A stretch of 64,000 bases of DNA from Otatea glauca (taxonomy: Eukaryota > Streptophyta > Magnoliopsida > Poales > Poaceae), in assembly GCA_036346275.1 (NCBI GenBank), contig CM070713.1, positions 60,383,567 through 60,447,566 on the forward strand, in the 5' to 3' direction. The notes beneath the pieces were generated by a model that saw nothing but the letters and a program-made list of their open reading frames with translations, was not told where the DNA came from and ran no database searches. The position numbers and the translations under genes were made by a program. Of the stretch, positions 26,371 through 39,970 are shown piece by piece. The first letter of the stretch is position 1. The number at the start of each line of letters is the position of its first letter.

Positions 26371-28162
26371 CTAACCCAAACATGTCAAATCTGCTTTGAC
26401 GTTTTTTATGCCCAGCTTCTCCCTCAACTCCAAAAATCTTATCCGTCCCAATGACTTTGTTAGCATGTCGGCTAGCTGCCCATGCCCAAATCAATTTTTC
26501 CTTCTTAGACACACTTACGAATAAAATGATAGCATGTGTCAATATGTTTACTGCAATCATGATGAACCAGATTCTTGCACAACGCTATAGTCGATTTGTT
26601 GTCCACTAGCAACTTGAACTTCTGAGGCTCTTGGCCCTGTAAATCTCCAATCAAACGGCTTAACCACACACCTTGACAAGCCGCAGACACTGCTGCAATA
26701 TACTCCGCTTCACAGGATGAAAGTGCAACTATTTTTTTGCTTCTGTGACGCCCAGGTAATCAGATTTTCACCAAAAAAACACCATACCTGTGGTACTCTT
26801 GCGTTCATCAACGTCGCCTGCAAGATCGCTATCACTAAACCAACTTTGGCTCCATCGTGTCATGCTTCCTGTGACAACACCCATAGCCAATTGTACCACT
26901 AACATACCTGAGTATGTGCTTTACAGCTGCCATATGTTGAGTCGTAGGAGCTTCCATATATCGGCTAACAATGCCTACAGCATAGGCGATATCCGCCCTT
27001 GAATTCACCAAATAACGCAAGCTTTCGACAATACTTCGATATTTGGTGGCATCTACAGCAGCTCCACCTCCCTTCTTAGTGAGCTTCAATCGATTCTCCA
27101 TGGGTGTTAAACATGGATTACAACCCTTCTCATTCCAGAAAGCTTTAGAATCTTGCTTGCATAGCTACTTTGACACAAGGTGATCTTGCCGGCAAATTGT
27201 TTAACTTCAATTCCAAGATAGTAACTGAGAAGACCAAGATCATTCATGCTGAACATTTTCCCCATCTGGAGCTTGAAATCGAAAGTATCTTCAATGCTAG
27301 ATCCTGTAACAATCAAGTCATCGACATATACTCCGACTAAAAGTATTGAGCCATCCTACACCCTTTTGTACACATCGTGTTCCAAAGGACTCCGCTCAAA
27401 ACCAAGTGCAATCAAAGTAGCATCCAATTTAGAATTCCAAGCCCACGGAGCCTGCCGTAAACCATACAAAGTCTTGCAAAGTTTTAACACCATGTGTTCT
27501 CGTTTCTCATTGACAAAACCAGGCAGTTGCTCAACGTACACTTCTTCGGCAAGATCTCCATTCAAAAACACTGACTTCACATCCATATGATGCAATTCCC
27601 AGTCACCATGAGATGCCAAAGCTATCAATAACCGCATGGTTTCCATTCGCGCCACCGGTGCAAACACTTTGTCAAAATCTAACCCTTGTCGTTGTGCATA
27701 ACCTTTTGTGACAAGATGTGCTTTGTGCTTGATAATGCTACCTTTAGGGTCTTTTTTCACCTTGAACACCCACTTAAGCCCTATGGCTTTATGCCCGGCA
27801 GGGAGTTCATAATAGTTCCAAGTATCTTTATCATGTATTGACTTCATCTCTACTACCATGGCATTCCTCCAAGACGTATCATTTAGTGCATGCTCTACAC
27901 TGGTAGGCTCTTCAGCAGCAATTAGACACAGACTACTAAAATCACACAATTCTGCGTCTTCTTCAAACAAAGTCGGTGAATCTTCAAGATCCACCTGCTG
28001 TGTTGTGCTATAGATATCTGAAATAGTCCGATACCTTTGAGGCACTCCTCCATAATCACGTGATCCTCCTGTCGGAGGGGATGCCCATTGCACTGCAGCT
28101 TCCTACGCATCATGCCACGGTGCTCCAGCCGGCGTCTGTGGCGAAGGAACTAACGGTGACTG
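26371..28162 (-). pseudogene. Copia pol: reverse transcriptase and RNase H, broken
   Basis: On the minus strand the Ty1/copia reverse transcriptase begins with SWRNAMVVEMKSIHDKDTW and continues through WVFKVKKDPKGSI, MDVKSVFLNGDL and YGLRQAPWAW. It reaches the catalytic box VGVYVDDLIVTGSS near 27345-27305, just after an in-frame TAG. RNase H follows: RSIVESLRYLVNSRADIAYA, KFKLLVDNKSTIALCKNLV, and the end ELREKLGIKNVKADLTCLG with its stop at 26371. Several stops and frame changes are present. It would have been the polymerase of the Copia element. The 5' part of pol lies at 39971-40385, across the nested insertion. Confidence 0.9.
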
Positions 28163-30717
28163 TGAAAAATCGAAAAAGGCGACTAGAGGGGGGGTGAATA
28201 GGAGCCAAATAAAATTTTCGAATAAACTCTCCCCCTAAAATTCAAACCACCAAAAGACCAGAAAGAAACTGCACTGGTCGGGTATTTCTGGTCGGATGAA
28301 CAGTACCCCCGACCTACAGAGGTCGGATGAGCAGACTCCGACCAAGTGGTCGGATGAACAAGACTTGGGTGAATAGTATTGGGTGAACAGTACTTCGACC
28401 GGATGAGCGTGTGCCCGACCTCGTGGGTCGGATGAGCGAGACTCGGGTGAATAGAAAATCAGCACGATCTCAAAATGTAAATCGATGTAACTTTTGATCG
28501 GTGACCCAAAAGCAGTGAAAATTGGTGTGCACCTCCCAAAGGATGTCAGAACCTATTTCAATCAACAATCGAAGGAATTAATACCAAGGTTCCGTCCTTT
28601 TCAGTTTAACAAATGCAACACCAAAACAGAGTCAAGAACACAGATTCATTCGTAACTTGTCTGGTGGGAGTTGATAGTCGAAAATCCTTGGATGACTCTC
28701 CACAAATCACAGCAAGTAAGTACACGAAGAAACAACCCTTCAAACAAATAGAAACACCATCCAAAACTAGGCACGTAAATTGGTTTCTTGCAAATCGAAT
28801 AGAAGAGGTTGTAGATTGCCTAGATGATTGGGATATGATCTATAGGAGATTTATCCAGAATCTTTCATCCTTGGCAACAAGAACCGTAAGCCAATCAAGA
28901 CTAAATAATCGCAAGTCACACGCTTACGCACTTTAAGAACACACAGATTTACAACTTGCAACAAGAACGTAAGGATTGCCTAAAAGATTGAAAGCACCGA
29001 ATCCAGAGAAGAGTTCATCAATCATGAATTTCAACAAAGACTCAATAGCATGTAGAAGGAGATGAGGCAAATCCAAATTACGTAAAGTAAATCGCAAGAA
29101 GGTAAATGCGAATTTATATAATGTAATTCAAGTGCGTAATGTAAATACGTAAGAGAAATGAAACAAGAATATAAATGAAGAACATTTCATTTCGGAAGGG
29201 AGGTTTACAAAGCCTCACAACAAAGTGGGCAAAGCTCAAATGAGCAAGAAAACCTCGAACCTTCAGAGAGGAAGGCTGCCCTACCCTCTATTTATAGTGA
29301 CTGATCAATTCCCACCCTTGGATATCTTGCTTCAATCCTAAGCCAACATCCAAGAGCCAGGATTTGATCCTTACACATCACTCTCAACAACTCTCAACTA
29401 CTCACGAGACTTTCCTCACCGCCACCACGCCCCGTGGAGACACCCTCTCCTGCCTAGTAGCAGAGCTAGGAACACCTACCACCCTTGGATGAGCCTCTAA
29501 ACCCTAGAGCACTCCATCAAGGGCTGAGATTTTACCCACTCACACAGCTATGCATGGGCTCACCCAAACCCAACAACCCAACGGGTTTGCACTTTCAACT
29601 CACACTAACTTGACCCGCTACTCTATCTTCCCGACCGCGATCCAACGGTCCTCCTAGATCGAGCAGCTCCAAGTTAGCATCTCATCCATTCCTTTGTCTT
29701 CTCGGCATGGCTACTCCTGGCCTCACCATCTTTGGCGACACCTTGATCATCCGGACCTCGGCTCTCCCACCTAGTCCCGATCCCCTTCGCTCACCATGAC
29801 CTAGCTCCAAAGTCCTGCAACCATCATAGACAAGGAAACCACATCACATAGCAATGTCCAACAACACATATCCATCTCAACAGAAGATATACACTACGCC
29901 GACCAAGAAACCCGACCACACGTGGTCCGACCACGGTCTCCATCCCGACCAACCATGGTCCGACCATCGGTCTCCATCCCGACCACTCGAGGTCCGACCA
30001 CTAGTCTCCATCCCGACCACTGAGGTCGACGACCGGTCTCCGACCGGCGAGAGACCGACTACTCGGGCCGGACGACCGTCTACAACACACCAAAGCCCCG
30101 ACCACTGTGTCGGACGACTCGACCACTGGGTCGACGACCGTCGCAACACACCAAAGCCCGACCACTCGGTCGGACGACCCGACCACTCGGTCGGACGACC
30201 GTCTCCGACCACCACGCCCTGCACTCTCAGTCGGACGACCGGTCTCCAACCACCAAAGCCCCGACCACTCAGTCGGACGACCGACCACTGGGTCGGACGA
30301 CTTGTCTCCGACCACCACACCCTGCTCTGGTCGGACAACCGTCTCCGACCAACCAAAGACCTGACCACTCGGGGTCGGACGACTGGTCTCCGACCAGCCA
30401 AAGCCCAGACCTCTCAGGTCGGACGACCCGACCACTCGGGGTCGGACGACTGGTCTCCAACCAGCCAAAACCCCGACCACTCAGGTCGGACAACCCGACC
30501 ACTCGGTGTCGGACGACTGGTCTCCAACCAGCCAAAGCCCCGACCACTCAGGTCGGACGGCCCGACCACTCGGGGTCGGACGACTGGTCTCCAACCAGTA
30601 ACTCAAATTGCTCTAGCTCGAAAAACAATCCAAATCAAACTCAAACTTGAGCACACCTTGCTCAAATAAAGTCAAATACTCATCACAAACATGGATGGAC
30701 CTCCACATGGTCCTTCA
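28163..30717 (-). repeat. Left (3') LTR of the LARD-like element
   Basis: It is the partner of 37396-39965. A tandem array based on CCGACCACTCGGTCGGACGA spans about 29915-30600. A polypurine tract lies immediately inside the LTR. Confidence 0.92.
30385..30598. repeat. 67-bp tandem units within the LTR
   Basis: The word GGTCTCC(A/G)ACCAG starts at 30385, 30452, 30519 and 30586, an exact period of 67 bp. Each unit holds two inverted CCGACC..GGTCGG pairs. The upstream part of the array (29915-30384) is built from the same words with less regular spacing. Confidence 0.92.
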
Positions 30718-30729
30718 ATCTCCCCCTTG

Positions 30730-33700
30730 ATGAGTATATTGACAAACCACACAAAAGGCATAAATTTGAGTTTGAATGAGAGAAGAAGAAAGCAATTTGA
30801 TTGCAAAGCCAAACTTGGTCCAGAGAGAAAGATATAAAATTATGACCAAGTTGGCTGAAAGAATTTAGAGCAAGACCATGAAAAGAGCAAGTTTTCAACA
30901 AAAGCTCTAAAAACCAATCATAAGTGTCAAATGTGATTATGATCCATAAGAGATAGCAAAGATTTACAAAAATCAAGAACCAACAAGCTTTCACATTTCT
31001 ATCTCCTCCTTTTCTACATTTTAAATGATGCCTTTTCTACATTTTCTCCCTTTGGCAATATAGGCATCAAAATAGAATTTTCTCCTCTTTTATGTATGCA
31101 TGAAATGCAACCTAAGGGAACTTTGAAGATTATCCAAATGATCATAATGACAAGATATGACACCAAGCTTATTAATCTCAGATTATGACCAAACTAAGAC
31201 ATGTCCAAGTGCAAATAACAAATTTTGCTCATAAGCGAAGTTTTGAAAATGTATCATTTTTAGCAAGATTTGACAAGTGCAAAACTTAGCAAAGTTTCAA
31301 AACTAGAAGCAAAACCACTCAGGGATCAAATGGAAAACCTAGAGTTCAACCTACCCAACACTTTGGGGAAATTTGAAGTGCATATAAGGTCCTTCGAGCC
31401 CATTTTTCAATTTATGCAAATTTTCTTTTAAGACTTCAAAAAACATAGCGGGGTGCAAATGTTTGACATAATTTGCATTCTTTACCCACTTATGTGTTTG
31501 ATATTTGCAATTTTTTTTATTGACTCAAGCCATTTTCGATCATCTCAAGAGTAACTCTTAAGAGAATGATCTTGGTCATACACAATATATTCCAAGTTCA
31601 TCCCAAATGCAATGGGAGGCAGTCTCGAGAATATAAAGTGCTGATATCAATTTTGCACAAAAGAGTCAATTTTTTTAATTTTCAATTTAGCACATATAAT
31701 CAATTCTGAAGGACTCAAATATGGATCAAGCAAATTTCACCCAAGTTGCTATAGGGACTCTAGAGAATTCCAAAATTTCACAATTCATGGTAAAAGCTCT
31801 TAGAGAAGAAACTTAGTAAGTAAAAGCAACATGTTTCATCAAGTTTTCATTTAAAGCTTTTAAGTTTTTCAGATTTCAATGAACATTAGCTTGATAAAAG
31901 AACTTGGACATATCTAAGCTAGTGATTTTCTTCAAAGATATAGCATGATGTATTTCACGAAGATTGAGTCAAATGCATAATAGACAAAGCTCATAAAACG
32001 GAAAAAGGTCTAAATGCAATGCATGAACAGATTCCGAACCCCTCAACAATTGAATCAATTTTAAGCTCAAATCTGGTTAAAGTTGGGTTATTATCAAGAT
32101 TAGGCATAAAGAAAACCCGAATGAACTCAATAATAACCATAAAAACAGAATGAGGAGAAGAAGTCGAGAAACTGCAAAACTGGATGGCTATTGAGCATAG
32201 ATAAGATAGAAGAGATTCACTATGGCTCAGACTCGCTCTTATCTTCCCCAGAGACTGACATAGGAAAGCTGACTCTAGATCCCAATTAAGGAGTGCACAT
32301 GCACTGTCTACCCAAGAGGCCCAAAACTGCTAGACTTATAAGACTGAGGAACTCAACCTAGAGAGAAGAGAGAACACTAATCACGCATGATAGCAACCTA
32401 AAGCACAAGATAAGATGTCCATGGAAGGCATGCCGAAGTCTAAGTGAGTGAACTCAACTCAAGAAAATAAGCCCAAAGTCACCTGTAAGAAGAAAGGAAA
32501 ACTGGAAGAGAATATATAGTACATAATATACAAACCAGCTCCCCCTCAAGATAAGCTATATGAGCTCACAAACCTCCCCCTGAACACACTCTAAAACTCT
32601 CTCCTCACAAGAGATAGGTAGAAAGCTAGAGGAGAAGAGATAAGATCTAAAACCACATGGTCTCTAAGGAGCAAGAAGGCTCAAGGTAAGAAGCAACCTA
32701 ACTATGCTAGAAGTCCAACCAAAAGACTCTAGACAAACAGGACACAAGCTCTACCTACAAAAGAACCACAACCTCCTAAGAGACCCATCACTATCATCAA
32801 CAATTTCAGAGGTACTTACCTACTGCAGTGTAGTGCAAGTAGTGGCAAATGACCTGAAGTGGATCCAAAAAGCAGAGGAAGAAGACTTAGAGATATTCCT
32901 AGGATGATGGTCTCTCACCGTAAAGCCTACACACATGCATCCAACAAATCTATGCTTTCAAATCAAGTTAAGTGATCCAGTTCCTAGGCACGAATGAACA
33001 AGATACAGGAAAAATGTGGCAAACAATCATCTAGAGCATGAACATGATGCAGAAGGTAATGTAAGATCATGTATCACAACCAAGCTAAAGATAGCATCAA
33101 GATCCATATATCCATAGACAACAAAGTGAAAACATATCCACATGATAAACAACAAAGAAGGTGCATCATAGCACCGTCATGCGGCATAAGAAGCTAAGCA
33201 AGGTGTATCACAAAGAACAAAATGCTAGCAGGATCATGTGAAAGCCTAGAAATACATGGATCAAGATACTACCCTAAACATGGCAATGAGCATGTAAATG
33301 AGGAAATACCACAATGAAGCACAACAACATGCTACTAGATATAACATGAGCAAGATGAATGAAGACAGCCAAAGAGGATCATGCATAAAACAAACCAGTT
33401 AGCAACATCAAGATCCATTTATCCATAGTCTCAATAACAATATTTACTTGTCTGCGAAAAGGCCCGCCAAAAGAAGACCAAACAAAAGGTCATGAGGACA
33501 CAAAAAGATGAAAGTAAATGATGACCATGGACACAAAGATGAGAAGCTACTTATGGCAACACTCTATGCATGATGATGAATACATGCCATGAATGAAGAA
33601 CACAAGCTCATGCAAAATAGGTATGAAGCATATAAGCATGAAGGACAATAAAGGTGATCATGAACAATATAAGTCATACAATGGCAGACTAGATCATATA

Positions 33701-35130
33701 ACCCTAATCTCATGAAAGGCACTCACATGTAGCACAAAGTCCGACAAACAAAGTCTAAACAAGGCTAATCATGGATGTAATAGAAAATCAGGGTCATATA
33801 ACCTAGATACTACTCATGACAAAATAAAGTAAATGATATATAGCACGTGCCCATAGTTAATACAAATGCTCATACCAAATGAACAATATCATGGACAAGA
33901 TAAAAACAAGAAAATCACATGCTGGGAAAGAGCTCATGAATTTAGGATATAATACATGAAGCACAAAGATGGTTGGGGAAAACATGCTATGGCACAAAAC
34001 AAGACAGACAAAAACTAACAAGATCTAGCAAAGTACATATAATACACATGGGAGCAAGAGCAATCACAACATGTCATGGAAATGATGATCACAAGTATAA
34101 CCGACATGAGGGTATGAGATAGCTCACCATGGAAGTGAAAGTCCCCAATGCTGTTATCATGAAGCTCAGCACTTGTGGAGCGAAACACGAGGCAAACAAA
34201 GTTGAAAGAACATGCGAGTTAGCATGATGCTCATGATGGTCATGCAGAAGATCCAATCCTCTAGAGACAAGCCGCAAAGGCCAACTCGAATTCACATCGA
34301 GTGCCAACATTGAAAAGCGACTGCACCAATCCTAGATGAGATTAGTAAAGATCAACATGACCAACATACTTACCTTCAACTCTTGCCGTGAGTGGGTACC
34401 TCGAGGAAAACGAGGTCCACTACTTATGTACGGCGAAGATGATGCCTCGTGACAACTCATGGACTAAGAATCGAACTAAGAAAGGACAAGTCCACAAGAT
34501 GACCCAAAACCACTCCACTAGGCGGTGATCACATCTTCAAGCTAGCCTCAGCGACTCATACCATGAGAAAGGCAAAAGGCACTTAAAAGCATCATCGCAT
34601 AGACATGACACAAGGAATTGACACAAGAGGGAAAGATGACTCAAGATGGGATAGAGTGAGGATCCGGGAACCCAACATCAACCACACGACGCCTCAGTAC
34701 CATCCACGAAGAAGATCGACTCGAGTGTCTCTCGACGCTCAACTCTCACACGATCAGAGCAACTCGTAGATAATCTAGAAGTCAAAATCGGGTTGGCACG
34801 CCGTGGTGCAAAAGCGGACCATCCAAAGAAGGTGCCGGATCTCCTACCGGAAAACACCTCACGCCGATATCTACCTTGATGGGAAAACGAGGAATATCAA
34901 GAGGACGGCGGAAGATCGACTCACGAACAGCTCCAGGACTAAAACTCAAGAACTAGCATGAAAACCAAGTCCGGGACGCCCAAAAACAAAGCGACTCTCT
35001 AACTGTCTAGAAGCGGTGTGTGCCTTAGGAGCACTCAAAGTCCGGGATGACCTCGAATACCCCTAAGAGCGACAACACGCCACGCCGAGTGATCTTGGCG
35101 TGCTCAAGGTAAATCTACTAGGTGACCATC
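30730..35130. other. Noncoding interior of the LARD-like element
   Basis: About 4.4 kb of A-rich + strand sequence is full of stops in all frames. Words such as CATGA, ACAAGAT and AAGATCAA recur. No pol motif is visible. This replaces the protease-integrase-reverse transcriptase region of an autonomous relative. Confidence 0.7.
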
Positions 35131-35134
35131 CTTC

Positions 35135-37343
35135 TTACTGGAAGGTGCATGTGTACTTCGCCTTGCTAGAGACGTAAACAGGAGTAACACCCTTCTCGGT
35201 CGAAGTCCTATGGACAACCCCAACAGACCTAAACTTGGTGGTGCTCACTCTGGGAGCTACCACAATCTCACCACTCTTGGAGCCGCAAGACAATGGTGGG
35301 AGGATGCGCCGAGCGTGCTCCAAGGGATCAAATCCTAGACCTTGATTGAATCTACTAATCTTGGATTGGTCTAGAATAAGATTGAGCTTCTTCTTGCCTC
35401 CAACAAACTTCTCGAGAGTGCTCATAAGATACTTGGCAATCTCGGAAGAAAGAAGCACAAGAAGAACAGGGGAAGGAGAGGAAGAAAAGAACCGTAAAGA
35501 GAAGATCTCTCAAGACGTGCTTTTTGTTCCCTTAGCACTACTGCCTCAATCTTGAGGGCCTCACAAGAAACGCAAGGAGTATCTCTAATCCTAAGGGTTT
35601 GGTCTTTTAACTTCTTCTTAAGCTCGACATGGATTTGATCCACATCATCCTTAACCCCAACACACAAAGAAGCAACCAGTTTGTGACTTAACTAGTAAAT
35701 CCTTAGCAAGTTGATCACACTTGACATTCAAAGCATCATTGTCAAGTTTTAGTTGCTTCTGACCCTCACATGAGCCGTTGGGTCCTTAGAAGCATGCAAT
35801 TCAAGTTCATCATTTCTAGCGAAAGCTTTCTAAGGTGATCGCCATGGCATCAATTTCGACAAGCAATTTAGGGCAATTAGCACAAGAAGGAGTAGAGTGA
35901 GCAGAAGAAAACTAGCATCTACGAATGAGTATCAACAGATTCATTGCTAGCATTCTTCAACCTAAGACTATCTAGTTCATACAACACACTATCATGCATA
36001 GTCCTTAGGTTCTCTAACTCCACAAGCAAAGCATCACACAAAGTACATCATCGATGATTCGGGAGGAGAAGATCTAAGCGAAGCTAACTCCGAGTCAAGG
36101 TACCTACTTCCTTTTCTAACTCGTAACACCTCGACCTAGCCTTAGCATGAAACTTGCCTAATCTACGTAGCAAGATTTAACTCGTCAGAGGTGGGTACCT
36201 CATCCGTGTCGCCAGACAAATCGAGTCGCTTACTTCAATGGCGCCGCCATGAAGCACATGCCGAGAAGTCATCTTTGCCTTTCACCTTCTCTTGCGGATC
36301 GCCCTCGCTTGCATCACTCCAGCCTCCGTGTCGAGAACTCGATGTAAAGGCGGCGAGGACCCGTGAAAGAGCTTCTTATTCTTGGCAAAGTTGCGGTACT
36401 TCTTCTTAGCCGCTCACGAGTAGGGCCTTCTTGTTGCGGTTCTTGTCGGTGTGGTCGTTCTTGCCCGAACCGCCTTATTCGTTTTGCCCTTCTCCGCCTT
36501 GGGACGGTTTGCTCGAATGTGGTTGGGGCCACCACACTCAAACAGTGATCATCCCACCTCTCTCCTCTCTCTCACTCTCTTGTATGCATATGAAAATTTG
36601 CGAGCAAGAAGAGCAAGCTCATTTTTCGAAATTTTTCCAGCTTGGTCATCGCTAGCTCGCAAAGGGCGAGAGAGAGAACCCAATGAAGAATCGTAAAGAG
36701 AGGATCCAATGGGATCGGTGACCAAAGCCATCGACCGAGATTTCGTCTTCCGCGAGACGACGCCGATCTCATGAGTCTTGAGGCGGAATAAAGCCCGCCA
36801 AGAGTCAAGGTCGACAGTCGGTGGTGTCCTTGATGGTGGTCACCTTCATCTCCCAAACACGAAGATCAAGTGCGGTCAAGAAATGTCGAGCATTATCCGA
36901 GTCAGGTATATGCAACCGATCGCTCTGAGGTCGCCAAAATCTTCGTAAACCGACCAAAGCACTCGTCAAGACTCACCACCGCGTGTTGTTCAAACTTGTT
37001 GAACTCACGCTTGAATTGGTCCTGTCGAATCGCCTTGATTTGGGTAGTGCCTCATGGTAAGCATCGAGGGTCACCCAAATCTCATGAGCGTAACGAAGGT
37101 GAGAAATCCTATCATACTCATGCGGCTAAGACCTCGTATGAGGATGTACCTTGCTTTAGCGTCGCCTCAACGCCAACCATATTTCCGGCCGTGACGTTTT
37201 CATCGCCAGGAACCTCATACGGAGTTTCACCTTCGCCATATCGAAGCCTCGGCAGTGATGTATGACTCCATCCGCGATTTCCAAAACGAAAAATCAACTC
37301 CAAAGAAAATGGGAGGCTTGGTGGAATACTTGTCCATCGCCAT
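35135..37343 (-). pseudogene. UBN2/Copia-type gag of the LARD-like element, broken
   Basis: The minus-strand ATG at 37343 opens MAMDKYSTKPPIFFGVDFSF and WKSRMESYITA, the N-terminus of UBN2-type gag proteins. Further homology appears in shifted frames: QFKREFNKFEQHAVVSLDEC with FGRFTKI, then LDLRVWEMKVTTIKDT, then SLTLGGLYS and MALVTDPIGSS. A distal piece reads YLMSTLEKFVGGKKKLNLIL followed by FNQGLGFDP (35458-35135). The family's gag forms virus-like particles that package the RNA. Numerous one- or two-base frame breaks make this copy non-coding as read, although some could be assembly errors. Confidence 0.75.
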
Positions 37344-37380
37344 GGCTCTTGAGACCGGTCAAGATCTAGAAAGAGCGAAC

Positions 37381-37395
37381 CGGCTCGATACCAAT
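37381..37395 (-). other. Primer-binding site of the LARD-like element
   Basis: The minus strand reads ATTGGTATCGAGCCG directly after the LTR end. It resembles the TGGTATCAGAGC primer-binding site complementary to initiator tRNA-Met, and it sets the element's orientation. Confidence 0.8.
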
Positions 37396-39965
37396 TGAAA
37401 GATCGAAAAGGCGACTAGAGGGGGTGAATAGGAGCCAAATAAAATTTTCGAATAAACTCTCCCTAAAATTCAAACCACCAAAAGACCGTAAAGAAACCTG
37501 ACTGGTCGGGTATTTCGGTCTGATGAATAGCACCTCGACCTACAGAGGTCGGATGAGCGAGACTCTCGACCAAGTGGTGGATGAACAAGACTTGGGTGAA
37601 TAGTGTTGGGTGAACAAGACTTCGACCGGATGAATAATTGCTCGACCTCGTGGGCCTGATGAACAAGACTCGGGTGAATAGAAAAATCAGCACGATCTCA
37701 AAATGTAAATCGATGTAACTTTTGATCGGTGACCCAAAAATGTGAAAATTGGTGTGCACCTCCCAAAGGATGTCAGAACCTATTTCAATCAACAATCGAA
37801 GGAATTAATACCAAGGTTCCGCCCTTTCGGTTTAACAAATGCAACACCAAAAACAGAGTCAAGAACACAGATTCATTCGTAACTTGTCTGGTGGGAGTTG
37901 ATAGTCGAAAATCCTTGGATGACTCTCCACAAATCACAGCAAGTAAGTACACGAAGAAACAACCCTTCAAACAAATAGAAACACCATCCAAAACTAGGCA
38001 CGTAAATTGGTTTCTTGCAAACCGAATAGAAGAGGTTGTAGATTGCCTAGATGATTGGGATATGATCTATAGGAGATTTATCCAAAGAATCTTTCATCCT
38101 TGGCAACAAGAACCGAAGCCAATCAAGACTAAATAAGCGCAAGTCACACGCTTACGCACTTTAAGAACACATGATTTACAACTTGCAACAAGAACGTAAG
38201 GATTGCCTAAAAGATTGAAAGCACCGAATCCAGAGAAGAGTTCATCAATCATGAATTTCAACAAAGACTCAATAGCATGTAGAAGGAGATGAGGCAAATC
38301 CAAATTACGTAAAGTAAATCGCAAGAAGGTAAATGCGAATTTATATAATGTAATTCAAGTGCGTAATGTAAATACGTAAGAGAAATGAAACAAGAATATA
38401 AATGAAGAACATTTCATTTTCGGAAGGGAGGTTTACAAAGCCTCACAACAAAGTGGGCAAAGCTCAAATGAGCAAGAAACCTCGGAACCTTCGAGAGGGA
38501 AGGCTGCCCTACCCTCTATTTATAGTGACACAGGATCAATTCCCACCCTTGGATATCTTGCTTCAATCCTAAGCCAACATCCAAGAGCGAGATTTGATCC
38601 TTACACCGCCACTCTCAACAACTCTCAACTACTCACGTAGACTTTCCTCACCGCTCACCACGCCCCGTGGAGACACCCCTCTCCTGCCTAGTAGCGAGCT
38701 AGGAACACCTACCACCCTTGGATGAGCCTCTAAACCCTAGAGCACTCCATCAAGGGTGAGATTTTACCCACTCACACAGCTATGCATGGGCTCACCGAAA
38801 CCCAACAACCCAACGGGTTTGCACGCTTTCAACTCACACTAACTTGACCCGCTACTCTATCTTCCCGATCGCGATCCAACGGTCCTCCTAGATCGAGCAG
38901 CTCCAAGTTAGCATCTCATCCATTCCTTTGTCTTCTCGGCTTGCAGCTACTCCCGGCCTCACCATCTTTGGCGACACCTTGATCATCCGGACCTCGGCTC
39001 CCACCTAGTCCCGATCCCTTCGCCTCACCATGACCTAGCTCCAAAGTCCCGCAACCATCATAGACAAGGAAACCACATCACATAGCAATGTCCAACAACA
39101 CATATCCATCTCAACAGAAAGATATACACTACGACCGACAAAAAACCCGACCACACGTGGTCCGACCCGGTCTCCATCCCGACCAACCATGGTTTGACCA
39201 CTCGGTCTCCATCCCGACCACTCGAGGTCGACCACTAGTCTCCATCCCGACCACTCGAGGGCGACGATCGTCTCCGACCGGCGAGAGACCGACTACTGGG
39301 GTCGGACGATCTGGTCTACAACACAGCCAAAGCCCGACCACTCGGGTCGGACGACTCACCACTCGGGTCGGATAACCTGATGCGCAACACACCAAAGCCC
39401 CGACCACTCGGGTCGGACGACCGACCACTGGGGTCGGACGATCGTCTCCGACCACCACACCTGCACCTCTCGGTCGGACGACCGATCTCCAACCACCAAA
39501 GCCACGACCACTCGGGTCGGACGACCGACCACTCGGGGTCGGACGACTTGTCTCCGACCACCACGGCCAGCACCTCTGCGGGTCGAACAACCGGTCTCCG
39601 ACCAACCAAAGACCGACCACTGGGGTCGGACGACCGGTCTCCGACGACCAAAGCCCGAGACCTCTCGGTCGGACGACCCACCACTCGGGTCGGACGACCG
39701 GTCTCCAACCAGCCAAAACCCCGACCACTCGGGTCGGACAACCCGACCACTTTCGGTGTCGGACGACCGGTCTCCAACCGGCCAAAGCCCGACCACTCGG
39801 TCGGACGGCCCGACCACTCGGGGTCGGACGACTGGTCTCCAACCAGTAACTCAAATTGCTCTAGCTCGAAAAACAATCCAAATCAAACTCAAACTTGAGC
39901 ACACCTTGCTCAAATAAAGTCAAATACTCATCACAAACATGGATGGACCTCCACATGGTCCTTCA
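37396..39965 (-). repeat. Right (5') LTR of the LARD-like element
   Basis: It aligns end to end with 28163-30717. Its tandem array (about 39145-39850) is less regular than that of the left LTR. Many differences between the two LTRs are 1-3 base indels. Confidence 0.92.
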
Positions 39966-39970
39966 GACTG

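Larger units (their letters stand above)
28163..39965 (-). mobile_element. Gag-only long-LTR retrotransposon (LARD-like), TSD GACTG
   Basis: LTRs of 2555 bp (28163-30717) and 2570 bp (37396-39965) both run from TGAAA to CTTCA. The 5-bp duplication GACTG flanks the element (28158-28162 and 39966-39970). The minus-strand primer-binding site ATTGGTATCGAGCCG is at 37381-37395, resembling the tRNA-Met complement. The inverse polypurine tract ATCTCCCCCTTG is at 30718-30729. The 6.7-kb interior encodes only a broken gag near the right LTR and no reverse transcriptase or integrase. This fits a large retrotransposon derivative mobilised in trans. The closeness of the two LTRs implies a fairly recent insertion. 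Confidence 0.93.

Noticed and set aside
29854..30669. A 271-codon + frame rich in TTRSDDRP repeats
   Set aside because: It is produced by the tandem array inside an LTR and is not conserved as a frame in the partner LTR.
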